Origin: Glycine soja
Taxonomy: Eukaryota > Streptophyta > Magnoliopsida > Fabales > Fabaceae
Direction: 5' to 3'
Assembly (NCBI RefSeq): GCF_004193775.1
Contig: NC_041010.1
Coordinates: 46,861,562 to 46,925,561 of the forward strand
DNA length: 64,000 nt
The position numbers and the translations under genes were made by a program. Below are positions 10,728 to 22,117 of the stretch, in pieces. Position 1 is the first letter of the stretch, and every line of letters begins with the position of its first letter. The notes beneath the pieces were generated by a model. It searched no databases and had not been told where the DNA came from. It saw nothing but the letters and a program-made list of their open reading frames with translations.

Positions 10728-12478
10728 GTGCCTTACATGCACAAGTTGAATGCTAAGGCACCAAGACACGTGTCTCATTCATCACTCCTAACATATCGAT
10801 AGAGTGAGATCGATGACACCAACCTTTATCTGCAAACTCTTTTCCTGCTATTTTTACTTATATATATTTCATCAACATTTTAATAATTAAGAATATGTTT
10901 AAATGAATTTTATGGAAGAAATGTCAGGACACACTGGCTGACATAATTTTATTTAACATTTTTTCAGATATATGAATAAAACTTATATTAGTCTTATTAG
11001 ATATATAAACATCATTAATTATTTAATGAAACGTATTCTTATATATATAATTTAACCCATAAAATAAGTTAAATTGAAAAGAGAATGTTAAAAGAATTAT
11101 TTGTTAACATTCTTCAACAAATTATAAAGGAGCAAATATTTTAAAATAGTAATAAGATGCATTTCCTCACTTTGAGTTTAACCATTTTTCACTTTTCTAA
11201 AGAGATGATGTAAGCTAGAAAAAAAGAGAAGGACGATTTGTTTAAGAAAAATATTTTTTAAAAAAAGTAATTTTTTTAAGGAATAGATAGAGATTGCTTT
11301 TTTTTTTTAATTAAAAAAAAGTAAGAAAATTATTTTTAAAAAATAATTTAAACTAATACATAATGAAAATAAAAAATTATTTATTCCATTAAGAAATGTT
11401 TATGTTATAAAAAAAAAGCATTATCATCATTCCTCTCAATCCTCAATACTCTTCCCAGCTACCTTGCATAAACGTTTCGACAAGAAAGTATTATCATCAA
11501 TTTTGTATTTTTTATCTGATCAAATAAGAAAAAGAGATAATAAAAGTTTTTCGTCTTTTAATTTGTTTTTATTTTTATGAGTAATCTTTTATTTTATTAT
11601 TTAAACTAAACAACTTAAATAATATATTTATTTATTTTACTTATTTTCTTTGCTCTTTATTTCATGCTCCCATGTTTCTAATCTGTCAAAAAATAACAGA
11701 GTTTTATTTTATCTTGCCGGTCCCTTTCCAACATGCAACTTGTGTGTATTGATGCTCCGACTGCTTAGTCATAGATTTCGAATAAAAGAATACAAAAAAA
11801 AAAAAAAAACTGGCCATAATATTTTGTATCTTGTTAGGAGTATGTCTTTTCTTCTTCTTCCAATCACTAATTTCCAGTTAAATCATAAATTGCAACACAT
11901 ACTATGAGAACAAGTCTAATACTAGTAAAAAAAAGAGCACTATTTAGCGACCCAATATTCTTTTCAATATATTCCTTATTAAAAATTATAAAATTCATAG
12001 ATTTCGTATCTAATTTAATGAGTCTTCTAATAATATTTATCTATTACTAATAAAAAGTTTCCTTAAAAAAATACTAATAAAAATTTGTTATAAAGTATTA
12101 CTAACACTCCTCTTATTTTAATTTTAATAAGAATACAGTTGGAAGGAAAATATTAATCAGGTCTTGCATTTCTAAAACACCGATTGTAGAAGTAATTTCG
12201 AAACATAATTAAAAAAATTAAAGACATCTATACATATAACACTGAAGGAATATCTCAAAAAACGTAGAGATAAAAATATGACCGTGTCTTTGCTTCAACA
12301 ATCAACACTGTGAAATTTTGAGATGGTATGATTCCAGAGTCCTGAAAAGGAAATTTATTAATTTGTTTCCCAATTTAATTTTTGAGGTAGCCGTAGTGCC
12401 TGGGCTAACTAGGCTAGGAGTGGATTTATGGAAAAGAAAGAGTGAGTATTAAGTATTCATCTGTCCCAACTCCTCGTT

Positions 12479-12615
12479 AGTGGTTACTGACATACTTCTT
12501 GCAACATCAACTTATAAAATATTCTTGCAACATCGTATTCATCTGTAGTGGTTACTGACATGATGAAACAACATCAACTTATAAAATATTCCTGCAACAT
12601 CGTATTCATCTGTCC
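12479..12615. repeat. Two-copy 68-bp tandem repeat
   Basis: Copies starting at 12481 and 12549 share tggttactgacat, then acatcaacttataaaatatt and gcaacatcgtattcatctgt. The second copy has small changes. No ORF is involved. Confidence 0.8.
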
Positions 12616-15114
12616 CTTAACACATGATGCCGGACTATGTAAGTTTATTTAATTATTTCTCAAAGAAAAATGCTCATTATTTATGCACAACAAATTTTTG
12701 AAAAAAAAGCATATGTCATTTTTTGTGGGTATGCCGAAGATGATGTTAGAAATGCGGATATGCTCATAGTATGAATAAATATATATAAATGGGCATGTAT
12801 TACCCAATTTTGTAAGGTTGTTTGAGTACTGATAGATTTTGGCATCGCATTTTCTTGGAAGTCACAAGTGACAACTCTGCATGGAGTCCTTTCATTCTGC
12901 CCTGAACAGCACCTTAATAAACCTCTACATTCCCCCAATGAAATCTCCTTGTTCTCGATTAAACAAATTTCGATTATGATAAAAAGTTCTTATGGATTTG
13001 AAATCTCAATTTTCACACACAAAATCAACATGCCAAAAGATTTGATACCAATGGAGGCTTGGTGATCACTGGACAAAATAAAACCATGGTGGGAAGTTAG
13101 AAAGGTTGCCGCCAAAAATTGCCTCCAACGACCAATGGTGGTGATCTACGATAGGGTGGGGGGATTTAGTGGGCAAAATCTACAATATAAACTTTGAAAT
13201 GAGATTAATCTAGCAACTTAAAATTGTGATTCATCATGAACCACCTGAATAGGTAATCCACCTTAGCCTCAATCTAGAAAGAAATAGAAACTAAAAATAT
13301 TGTTGTATAACTGTTATATGTGCTGTTGCACAAATATCATGCTTCTATATTTAATTGTGATCATGTACAACATTAATTTTCTGTCTATCCCTCATTATCA
13401 TTATGACATGTAATAAAAGTGTGTAAAACAATAAATATTATTAATGAAATCTCTAAACAAAATATTGAGTGAAGTCAAACTTTTCACTTGATATATAAAT
13501 AAATAAGTCATACTTAAACCATTTTTCTTTTCACAAGTTAGACTTGAACTTCCAAAACTTAACTCAATTAGTTTATACTCCCAATTAAAATATTTGTCTT
13601 TACTGATCAACTTTTTTTTTGTCTTTAATAACCTAACTGAGTAGAACTACAGGAATAAGTATTTTTAAAAATTATAAGAATAAAAAAACAGTGATTTAAA
13701 ATACAAATTTAATTTCCAGGCATTGGCCATATAAACTTTTTTGAGTAATATATATTTTTATCTCTCTTTTTAAAAAAATAGTTTCTATAAAAATTTTAAG
13801 TACTAATTTGCCAAAAGTAATGTGATTTTAGTCACGTGTTTATGTTAAAATATAAAATCTAAAAATATATTAATTTCTTATAAGACTAAAATAAAATTTT
13901 GAAATATTTTTAGGGACCAAAAATATATTTTATCTCAAAATTTTCATACTATTAATAAATTAAAAATTATCCTAAATATAACTTTCAAATTAATTATTAA
14001 AAAAGTCAAACAATCTAGGAATGTTGAACTCTAAAACTGAAAAACACGTTTTTTTTAGTTGAACAACACAACAATAGTAAAACTAAGAATTTTGTTTTTG
14101 ACTGAAACTAAGAATTTAATTGGAATATGCTATAATGTAAATCTTTTATAAATTGTCATTTAATCATACATTCTCATATCTTTTATGAATTGTCATTTAA
14201 ATATTTTATTTGACTTTTCAAAAAAAGAATATTATATCTAAAATAATTTTTGAGTAGTTATAACTTATAATAAATAACAAAAATTATTATTTTTTAAATA
14301 TAGTGGTAAACACATTAGTGATTAAAGGAAATATTACTACTACATTCTCCAATATAGTCTTTTTATACTATTTTATTAGATAAATTTATGCCAGACTGAG
14401 TCAATTTGAAGTAAAATCCATTTTAGTTAGTAAGTGAAACTCTTAAAATTAGTTACTAAAACCCCTACTATTTTGGTACCCCAAATCTTAATAAAATTTA
14501 ACCAATAATGCATTTCTACCAATTTTCTTAAGCTATTTTCTATCAATATTCTTACAAAAGAGTTTAAAGCTGTCTTCGAATAATACAGATAATAATAAAT
14601 ATTATTTTAAAGGGAAGACAAAGGATAATAAAGAAGGTATGGACTTTGGACATGGTGGGTGGTCCGAACTCCGAAGAAGGATGTTGAAGTTATATTAGAT
14701 CTTAACTAATCTAAGTTGAATTCAAATGATATGACTTTTCAAACTCTTTTTTTTTCCTATTCACAATAGTTAAACTCAATATTTTATGGAAAAAAAAAAC
14801 AAGCATTTTACCACTTGAGTCTATAGCAGCTCTGCAATAATTTTTAAAAACGTGTATATACTCTTGCATCATCAAATGTCAATATATACGCTGTAAAAAA
14901 ATTGCCAATATATACTTTTAAAAAATGTCAACATATATGAAAACTGATAATATGACACCTTTAAAACATATTTTTTTAACATATTTTAATCTTTTAAAGT
15001 AATATAAAATTATAAACAATTCTCATTAAATAATTGTTAAAATATTATATGACCAACAACCTTAATAAAATTTAATTAATAATGAAGATAATATTATAGC
15101 ATTTTTTTTCTTAA

Positions 15115-15187
15115 TGCATAAATTATTAGTCCGCATTAAAAAACACATAAATTATTAATCCGAATTAAAAAACACATAAATTATTAG
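15115..15187. repeat. Short tandem repeat, period about 31 bp
   Basis: The unit cataaattattagtccg plus cattaaaaaaca occurs twice and starts a third time, with one or two changes per copy. Confidence 0.7.
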
Positions 15188-15769
15188 TGTAAGATTGTTG
15201 TTATCTTTTTTTTTATTATTTTATTTTTATCAAAATTCAGAGTTATGGTAAGGTAAATTGAGAAAAAACAATTCCAATTAGATCCGCATCAACAATCAAA
15301 ACAACACACTCCATTATATTAAAAATTAAAGAAAAAATAAAAATCACAAAAGACAAACGACCAAAATCCATATACAATCATGAGAATTTAAAGACATTAC
15401 GGTTGTTATTTAGATAGTGAGATTGGGTTTAAGTTTTGAATACACCACTATTTGTTTTTTACATCAATACACACTTGGGGTGATATTTTTTTGACTTAAA
15501 TAAACTTTTGATGTATTTGTAATTTTTTTTAATACTAGTGTTGATAAATTTGTAAATTTTTAATTTTAATTTCTATATAATGTTTTACTCATTTTTAAAA
15601 TATGCAAATTTGCATTTTTCCAAATACCTATGAGCGAGAAGATTACAAAATAAAAAATTAGAATCTTACCTATTGAAAACTCTAGTACAATGTCTTAAAC
15701 AATTTTTAAAAATTAACCATTAACGATTAATATTATTTTTTTATAAAAAAATATAAGTGTCTTAAGAGA

Positions 15770-16322
15770 GAGAGAGAAAGGAGAGTAATGGCATTGGATG
15801 GTGGTGGCCCGAAGAAAAGAAGAAAGGAGAAAGGAAGTAAGGGAAAAGGTAAGATTGGTGGTTCACCGCTCCTCTCTCTCTCTCTCTTGGAACTCCGATG
15901 CACCCTTCCATCTCTCCCTTTCACTCCAACCCAAATCTCAATCTCTGATCCCTTCTCCCTCTTCTCAACCACATTTCTTTTTCACTTCCATTTTCATTCC
16001 ATCACCATATCTTTTTTTTTTTTTTAATTTTCAATGTAGGGTTAACCATTTCATTCAATTTTTGTTTTCCGATTTGTTCAACAGCTATTTAACATTTTAA
16101 TTCAATTCCAGGGAATCCACCGTTAGTTTTAGCGTAATTGAGTAGCTAGGCTTTTGTTTATTGTTCTCGTCGTGCCAATCGAGAATGCCTCGGGGGTGAT
16201 TCCTATTCGTGTCTTAGATCTCGTTACTGCCGCGTGGAATTGGATTTGGGGGTTTTATCGATCCCTTTTCCGACGGTGGATTGTTTGTGTCGTGTTGATA
16301 CAATGTGGTTGGAGAAGTATTT
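15770..16322 (+). promoter_or_regulatory. Probable 5' leader of the ALA1-type gene with uORFs and a possible 5'UTR intron
   Basis: The stretch begins with a GA run (15765-15785) and then becomes CT-rich. A candidate 5'UTR intron runs from GTAAGA at 15849 to ACAG-type acceptor at 16110-16111. ATG at 15788 opens an 80-codon reading frame if no splicing occurs; splicing would remove most of it. Further on there is a 4-codon uORF (near 16185) and a 7-codon uORF at 16303-16326 whose stop overlaps the main ATG as ATGA. No TATA box was seen. The region is inferred as leader from its position and composition. Confidence 0.45.
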
Positions 16323-16326
16323 ATGA
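16303..16326 (+). CDS. Seven-codon uORF overlapping the ALA1-type start codon
   Basis: ATG at 16303 is followed by TGG TTG GAG AAG TAT TTA and TGA at 16324-16326. The main ATG is 16323-16325, so stop and start share the bases ATGA. This is the arrangement that favours termination-coupled reinitiation. It is a direct reading of the sequence; use in vivo is untested. Confidence 0.5.
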   Translation: MWLEKYL

Positions 16327-19300
16327 GTTCTAATGAGTCCTTGCTTTTGGAATCATCGGATTCTCGTCCAGTGATTCATCACCGCCGCGGGAAATCGGGT
16401 TCCCGGAGCTACCTCTCCCTCCATGGTTCCTTCTCTTCTTCCGCCTTTGATGATGCTTTCGCTGAGAGCATCGTTTTGGATGTGAAGGAACGAGACGGTG
16501 GGGACGTTGTGTTGTCTAGAGATTGTAGTCTCTACACTGCAGCGTTTGGGAATAATATTAGCGGTTCTGAGGCTCAGTCCCCGTGGCAGTTTCCCTTGGA
16601 ATGCCCCCAGCCCGAGACGAAGAGCCCGGTATCTTGGGGTGCAATGGAACTGCCTGATGCCGCCAATAGCCGTAGCGTGCCATTCGAGATATCCGGAGCT
16701 TCATCTCAGGTGCAGGACAGCAGGTTGAATGGTAAATCACAGAGAATTCGGCACAAAAGTTTGCAATTTGATGATGCTGCCTTACATGAGGACAGTGCCA
16801 GGCTGATTTATATCAATGATCCGAGGAGGACGAATGATAAGTATGAGTTCACCGGGAATGAGATCCGGACTAGCAGATACACCTTTGTTACCTTTTTGCC
16901 CAAGAATCTCTTCATTCAGTTTCATCGGGTGGCTTATCTGTATTTCCTTGCTATTGCTGCTCTCAATCAGCTTCCGCCACTGGCTGTGTTTGGGAGGACT
17001 GTGTCACTTTTCCCGCTTTTGTTTGTTCTTTGTGTCACGGCTATTAAGGATGGCTATGAGGATTGGCGGAGGCACAGGTCAGATCGCAATGAGAACAACC
17101 GGGAGTCTCTGGTGCTTCAGTCCGGTGATTTCCGATCAAAGAAATGGAAGAAAATACAAGCTGGTGAGGTTGTTAAGATCTTTGCCGATGAGACAATTCC
17201 AGCTGACATGGTCTTGTTGGGGACGAGTGATCAAAGTGGGCTTGCCTATATTCAGACAATGAATTTGGATGGAGAATCAAATTTGAAGACAAGGTATGCT
17301 AGGCAGGAAACAGCTTCAGCGGTTGCATCAGAAGCTTGTGATGTTTTTGGTGTAATTAGATGTGAGCAACCGAACCGGAATATTTATGAGTTCACGGCCA
17401 ACATGGAGTTCAATGGGCTAAAGTTTTCCCTTAGCCAGTCAAACATTGTTCTGCGTGGTTGCCAATTGAAGAACACAGATTGGATAATTGGTGTTGTAGT
17501 CTATGCAGGACAGGAAACAAAAGCAATGTTGAACAGTGCAGCTTCTCCTTCCAAGAGAAGCAGACTGGAAACTTACATGAACAGAGAAACCCTTTGGTTG
17601 TCAATTTTTCTTTTTATCATGTGTTTGGTTGTGGCCATTGGGATGTGTCTTTGGTTGGTACGCCACAAGAACCAGCTTGATACCTTGCCTTACTACAGAA
17701 AAAGATACTTCACCAATGGACCGGATAATGGAAAGAAATATAAGTATTATGGGATACCAATGGAAGCATTTTTTTCCTTTTTGAGTTCTGTTATAGTGTT
17801 TCAGATAATGATACCAATATCTCTTTACATCACAATGGAGTTAGTTCGATTGGGTCAGTCATACTTCATGATTGAAGACAGGGATATGTATGATGCCTGC
17901 TCTGGGTCAAGGTTTCAGTGTAGATCATTAAATATAAATGAAGATTTGGGTCAAATACGCTATGTATTTTCAGACAAGACAGGAACACTAACAGAAAACA
18001 AAATGGAATTCCAGAGGGCTAGTGTACATGGGAAGAATTACGGGAGCTCCTTGCCTATGGTTGATAATACAGGTATTCAATCACTTGAGATTGTTATCTA
18101 AGTTTAGACTGCTTTATAATGTGGTACAGTGCCATTATTTCCTACCTCGCTACTGCAGTTTTTAGTCTCTTAACAATTATTGTGTAAGTCTGAGAAATGC
18201 ATTCATTAGTTTTGCTTTTTGATTGCCTTGGTTTATGATAATGACTGTTCTGCTGGACAGCTTGATGAGAATTGGTTCCAATATAACATGTGCTCTTTGG
18301 TTGTTATTTTTTTTTTTCAAGTGTTTATTATCTTTTTAGTCTCTAAACATTTTAGGATTTCTGTTTTTAGTCCCTTAACTTTTTTCTGGTCGTTACTTAT
18401 AAACCCTGTTAAGGGACCGGAACTAAGGATGGATAAAAAGTTAAGGGCCTAAAAGTAAGAACGGATAAAAAGTTAAGGGACGTTGACTCGTCAAAATAAA
18501 GTTTAGTGACTAAACAAAAATCTTAAAAAGTTTAAGGGCTATAAAGATAGTAAACCCTTTATTCAATTACTTATAATTGATCCTAGGATAGCCCTTGCAA
18601 AAATGCTTTGTGAATATTTAAACTCTGTAATTATTGTATGAGGGGAAGAGCTTCCTGTGAGTTAGGTGATATTTTTCTTTCCATTGTTCAATCTCTTCTT
18701 GCTGGTTTGCTTATTTGTTGAAATGGCTATGCTCTTTAATTATTTTTCTATTACAAAACTTTCGATTCAATTATATATCTTGATCTAAGGTAGAAGGTGT
18801 CATCTGTGTGAGTTCTCATCAGAAACCATTTGTAAGCTTATGATGAATTGACAAATTTGCTGGTGCATAAATATCACAAGACTTTTGTTAATGATTGCAG
18901 CAGCAGCAGCAGATGTTATTCCTAAACGGAGTTGGAAGCTCAAATCTGCAATTGCAGTTGATTCTGAACTGATGACAATGTTGCAGAAAGACTCAAATAG
19001 AGAAGAAAAAATTGCTGCTCATGAGTTTTTTCTTACATTGGCTGCTTGTAACACTGTAATCCCTATACTTGGTGATGATGAATTTTCTAGTATTGGAACT
19101 AATGAAGTAAATGAAGATATTAGACGCATTGATTACCAGGGAGAATCTCCTGATGAACAAGCTCTAGTTTCTGCGGCCTCTGCATATGGATATACTCTTT
19201 TTGAACGCACATCTGGACATATTGTTATTGATGTCAACGGTGAGAAACTCAGGTAGATAGTGACTTCGTTTTGGTGGGGGACTACTTGTTTTACTTTGTT

Positions 19301-22117
19301 TTAGCAATGTCTCTCTCACACACACACAATTAATAAAATTGTATTATGTACTTGAATATTCTACTTCTGTCTTGCACTTTGTATGTAACCTAAATTACAT
19401 CTAGATTATTAAATAACTTCATTGTCTCTGGTATATAGATTGGATGTATTGGGTCTGCATGAGTTTGATAGTGTGCGAAAAAGAATGTCTGTTGTTATTC
19501 GGTTTCCTGACAACGCGGTAAAGGTGTTAGTCAAAGGTGCTGATACTTCAATGTTTAGCATTTTGGAAAATGGCAGTGAGAGTAACAATAACATATGGCA
19601 TGCAACTCAGAGCCATTTGAATGAATATTCTTCACAAGGTTTGCGCACTCTTGTAGTAGCCTCCAGGGATCTTTCTGGTGCTGAACATGAGGAGTGGCAA
19701 AGCAGGTATGAAGAGGCAAGCACTTCGTTGACTGACAGAGCTACTAAACTACGGCAAACAGCAGCTCTTATAGAAAGCAATTTAAAGTTACTTGGAGCAA
19801 CTGGAATTGAGGACAAGCTACAAGAGGGTGTACCAGAAGCAATTGAGGCTCTACGGCAAGCTGGAATCAAGGTCTGGGTTCTTACTGGTGATAAGCAAGA
19901 GACGGCAATTTCAATTGGTCTTTCCTGCAAACTTCTTAGTGGAGACATGCAGCAGATTATTATAAATGGCACTTCAGAGGTTGAATGTAGAAATCTTTTG
20001 GCTGATGCTAAAGCCAAATATGGTGTGAAATCATCAAGTGGAGGGTGTCGGAATCAAAAGCACAAAACCAATGCTGGACATGGTGATCTTGATATTCCCA
20101 ATGGTTCAAAGTCTTTGAGCTTTCCCAAATGTAATCCTGGAAACGAAGAAGGAACTGATGCTCCATTGGCACTCATAATTGATGGAAACAGTTTGGTTTA
20201 TATTTTGGAGAAGGAACTGGAGTCAGAGGTAAAGTTGTCCTTCCTCGTTTGAATTTGTTGTTTGAAATATTTATGCGTGTTGAACATCTAAAACTTTCTT
20301 TTTCTCTAAGTGATGTAGTAGGTTAATATACCACTGCTTTAGATTGGAGTTGTTAAATAAAACTTAATGGTACCAATTTCCTTTTTCCTTTCAACAGCTT
20401 TTCGACCTTGCAACTTCCTGTAGGGTTGTGCTGTGTTGTCGAGTTGCACCCTTGCAAAAGGCAGGAATTGTTGATTTGATAAAGAGCCGCACAGATGATA
20501 TGACACTGGCCATAGGTGATGGTAAGTTATTTGTAATATGAAATTGAACTTAATTTGCATTTGGGTGTTCTTGTGAGGCCTGGTTGATGATGGTTGATAG
20601 TAATTTGCATGGCAGTCCAGGCTTCAGATAGTGTTGCCAGATGGATTTTGATATAAGATTTGATTTAATATGAACTTAATCTTTTTTTTATCTCGATTAC
20701 ATTTGACAGGGGCCAATGATGTGTCAATGATCCAAATGGCAGATGTTGGTGTAGGAATATGTGGGCAGGAAGGGCGCCAAGCAGTGATGGCATCAGATTT
20801 TGCTATGGGACAGTTTCAGTTCTTGAAAAAATTACTTCTGGTTCATGGGCACTGGAATTATCAGCGTGTTGGTTATTTAGTTCTGTACAACTTCTACCGC
20901 AATGCTGTCTTTGTAATGATGTTATTTTGGTATGTATGGTTGTCCTTGGATATCACACGAGTTACTCTTGTGTTTACATGAGTTGGTCTCTCTTTCCTTA
21001 TTTCTTTCGTTATCCCTGATCTTTCAGACATTTGGACAAAAGCTTGAGTTAGAAACATGTGATTTTTAATATTTGCCTATGATATTAATAGGCTGTGTGC
21101 AGATAATTGGCAAAAGGATTTTTCCATATTTAGATGTTAAGTTTTGTTTGTACAACTCTATCTTGTTATATTCTGGTGCCAACATTTCTGGAAATAATAT
21201 ATTTCTTCCCTCCGTATGCTATCCTTGTTGATACGTGTAATATGTAGGGTGTATCATAAATTATTGGTTCAAAGGTAGAAGTTATTTGATTTTAGTAGTA
21301 GCAGGTTGTATGATTTTTTAAACATTCTGATGTGATGTTTTCCTTGTCTTTAGGTATATATTATGCACGGCTTTTTCTACAACTTCTGCGCTGACGGATT
21401 GGAGTAGTGTTTTCTATTCTGTGATATACACATCTATACCTACCATTATTGTTGGTATTCAGGACAAGGACTTGAGCCATAGGACACTCTTGCAGTATCC
21501 GAAACTGTATGGTGCAGGTCACAGGCAAGAAGCTTACAATATGCAATTATTTTGGATCACAATGATGGACACAGTATGGCAGAGCCTTGTTCTTTTCTAC
21601 ATCCCATTGTTCACCTATAAGGACAGTTCAATTGACATATGGAGCATGGGCAGTTTGTGGACGATTGCAGTTGTTATCCTTGTAAATGTACACCTTGCTA
21701 TGGACATCAACCGTTGGGTATTAATTACTCATGTTGCTATCTGGGGATCAATAATCATTACATATGGTTGCATGGTGGTACTGGATTCTATACCTGTGTT
21801 TCCCAATTACTGGTTAGTTACATGTGGCCTTCAATAAGTATTCTGTAATCTGTATTATGGATGAAGCAGTACTGTAGGGTATAATATACAGCTAACCTGT
21901 CCCTCAAAATCATTGCAGGACTATTTATCATCTGGCAAGGTCCCCTACATATTGGATAACAATTTTGCTTATAATTATTGTGGCATTGCTCCCTCGCTTT
22001 ACTTGCAAAGTTGTTTATCAAATCTTTTGGCCTTCGGATATCCAGATAGCTAGAGAAGCTGAGTTAATGAGAAAACGACATGATAATTTGCAGCCGAGGC
22101 AACAAGTTTCCAGTTAA
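16323..22117 (+). CDS. ALA1: Phospholipid-transporting P4-ATPase, ALA1-type flippase, 1297 aa
   Basis: Exons: 16323-18072, 18901-19252, 19439-20228, 20398-20521, 20710-20929, 21354-21812, 21919-22117, with all splice phases consistent. It flips aminophospholipids from the outer or lumenal to the cytosolic leaflet using ATP, usually with a beta subunit of the ALIS/CDC50 family. Visible motifs: actuator loop DGES at 316-319, the P4 signature PISL at 498-501 in TM4 (proline followed by the uncharged residues typical of flippases), the phosphorylated Asp in DKTGT (D551), the nucleotide-domain [12 protein letters not shown] and the hinge GDGAND across exons 4 and 5. Ten membrane helices are expected and two N-terminal, two middle and six C-terminal ones are visible. 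The N-terminal 155 residues are Ser-rich and not conserved, making it longer than Arabidopsis ALA1. I chose the ATG at 16323; no longer in-frame ATG start was found. The second exon begins at a repeated CAG acceptor (see findings). Confidence 0.93.
18323..18555. mobile_element. MITE-like element in intron 1 of the ALA1-type gene
   Basis: The left end (gtttattatctttttag) and the reverse complement of the right end (gtttactatctttatag) match, and similarity continues inward for about 60 bases each side. The interior repeats the words cccttaactttt and ggataaaaagttaaggg in both orientations. The element is about 233 bp with no coding capacity. No clear target duplication was found, so the superfamily is open. 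Confidence 0.6.
18898..18912 (+). promoter_or_regulatory. Tandem CAG splice acceptor of ALA1-type exon 2
   Basis: The intron ends in five CAG triplets in a row at 18898-18912. Each CAG is a possible 3' splice site. Use of successive ones would remove one alanine at a time from the run of four alanines at the junction without breaking the frame. Confidence 0.6.

Larger units (their letters stand above)
7205..15780. other. 8.6-kb AT-rich intergenic region without supported genes
   Basis: No ORF here shows a recognisable family, splice-consistent partners or unusual composition. Contents that can be named are a promoter-like patch at 8095-8450, a 229-bp tandem duplication at 8642-9104, an inverted repeat at 9175-9475, an ATGCAG hexamer repeat at 10698-10727, a 68-bp tandem repeat at 12479-12615 and a 31-bp-type repeat at 15115-15187. 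The rest is A/T-rich sequence in which I see nothing. Confidence 0.5.

Noticed and set aside
15788..16027. 80-codon + strand ORF before the flippase
   Set aside because: Low-complexity basic then Ser/Phe-rich translation of a purine- then CT-rich leader, probably cut by a 5'UTR intron. Kept only as part of the leader.
19607..20017. 136-codon - strand ORF
   Set aside because: Antisense of flippase exon 3, which is clearly coding on the + strand.
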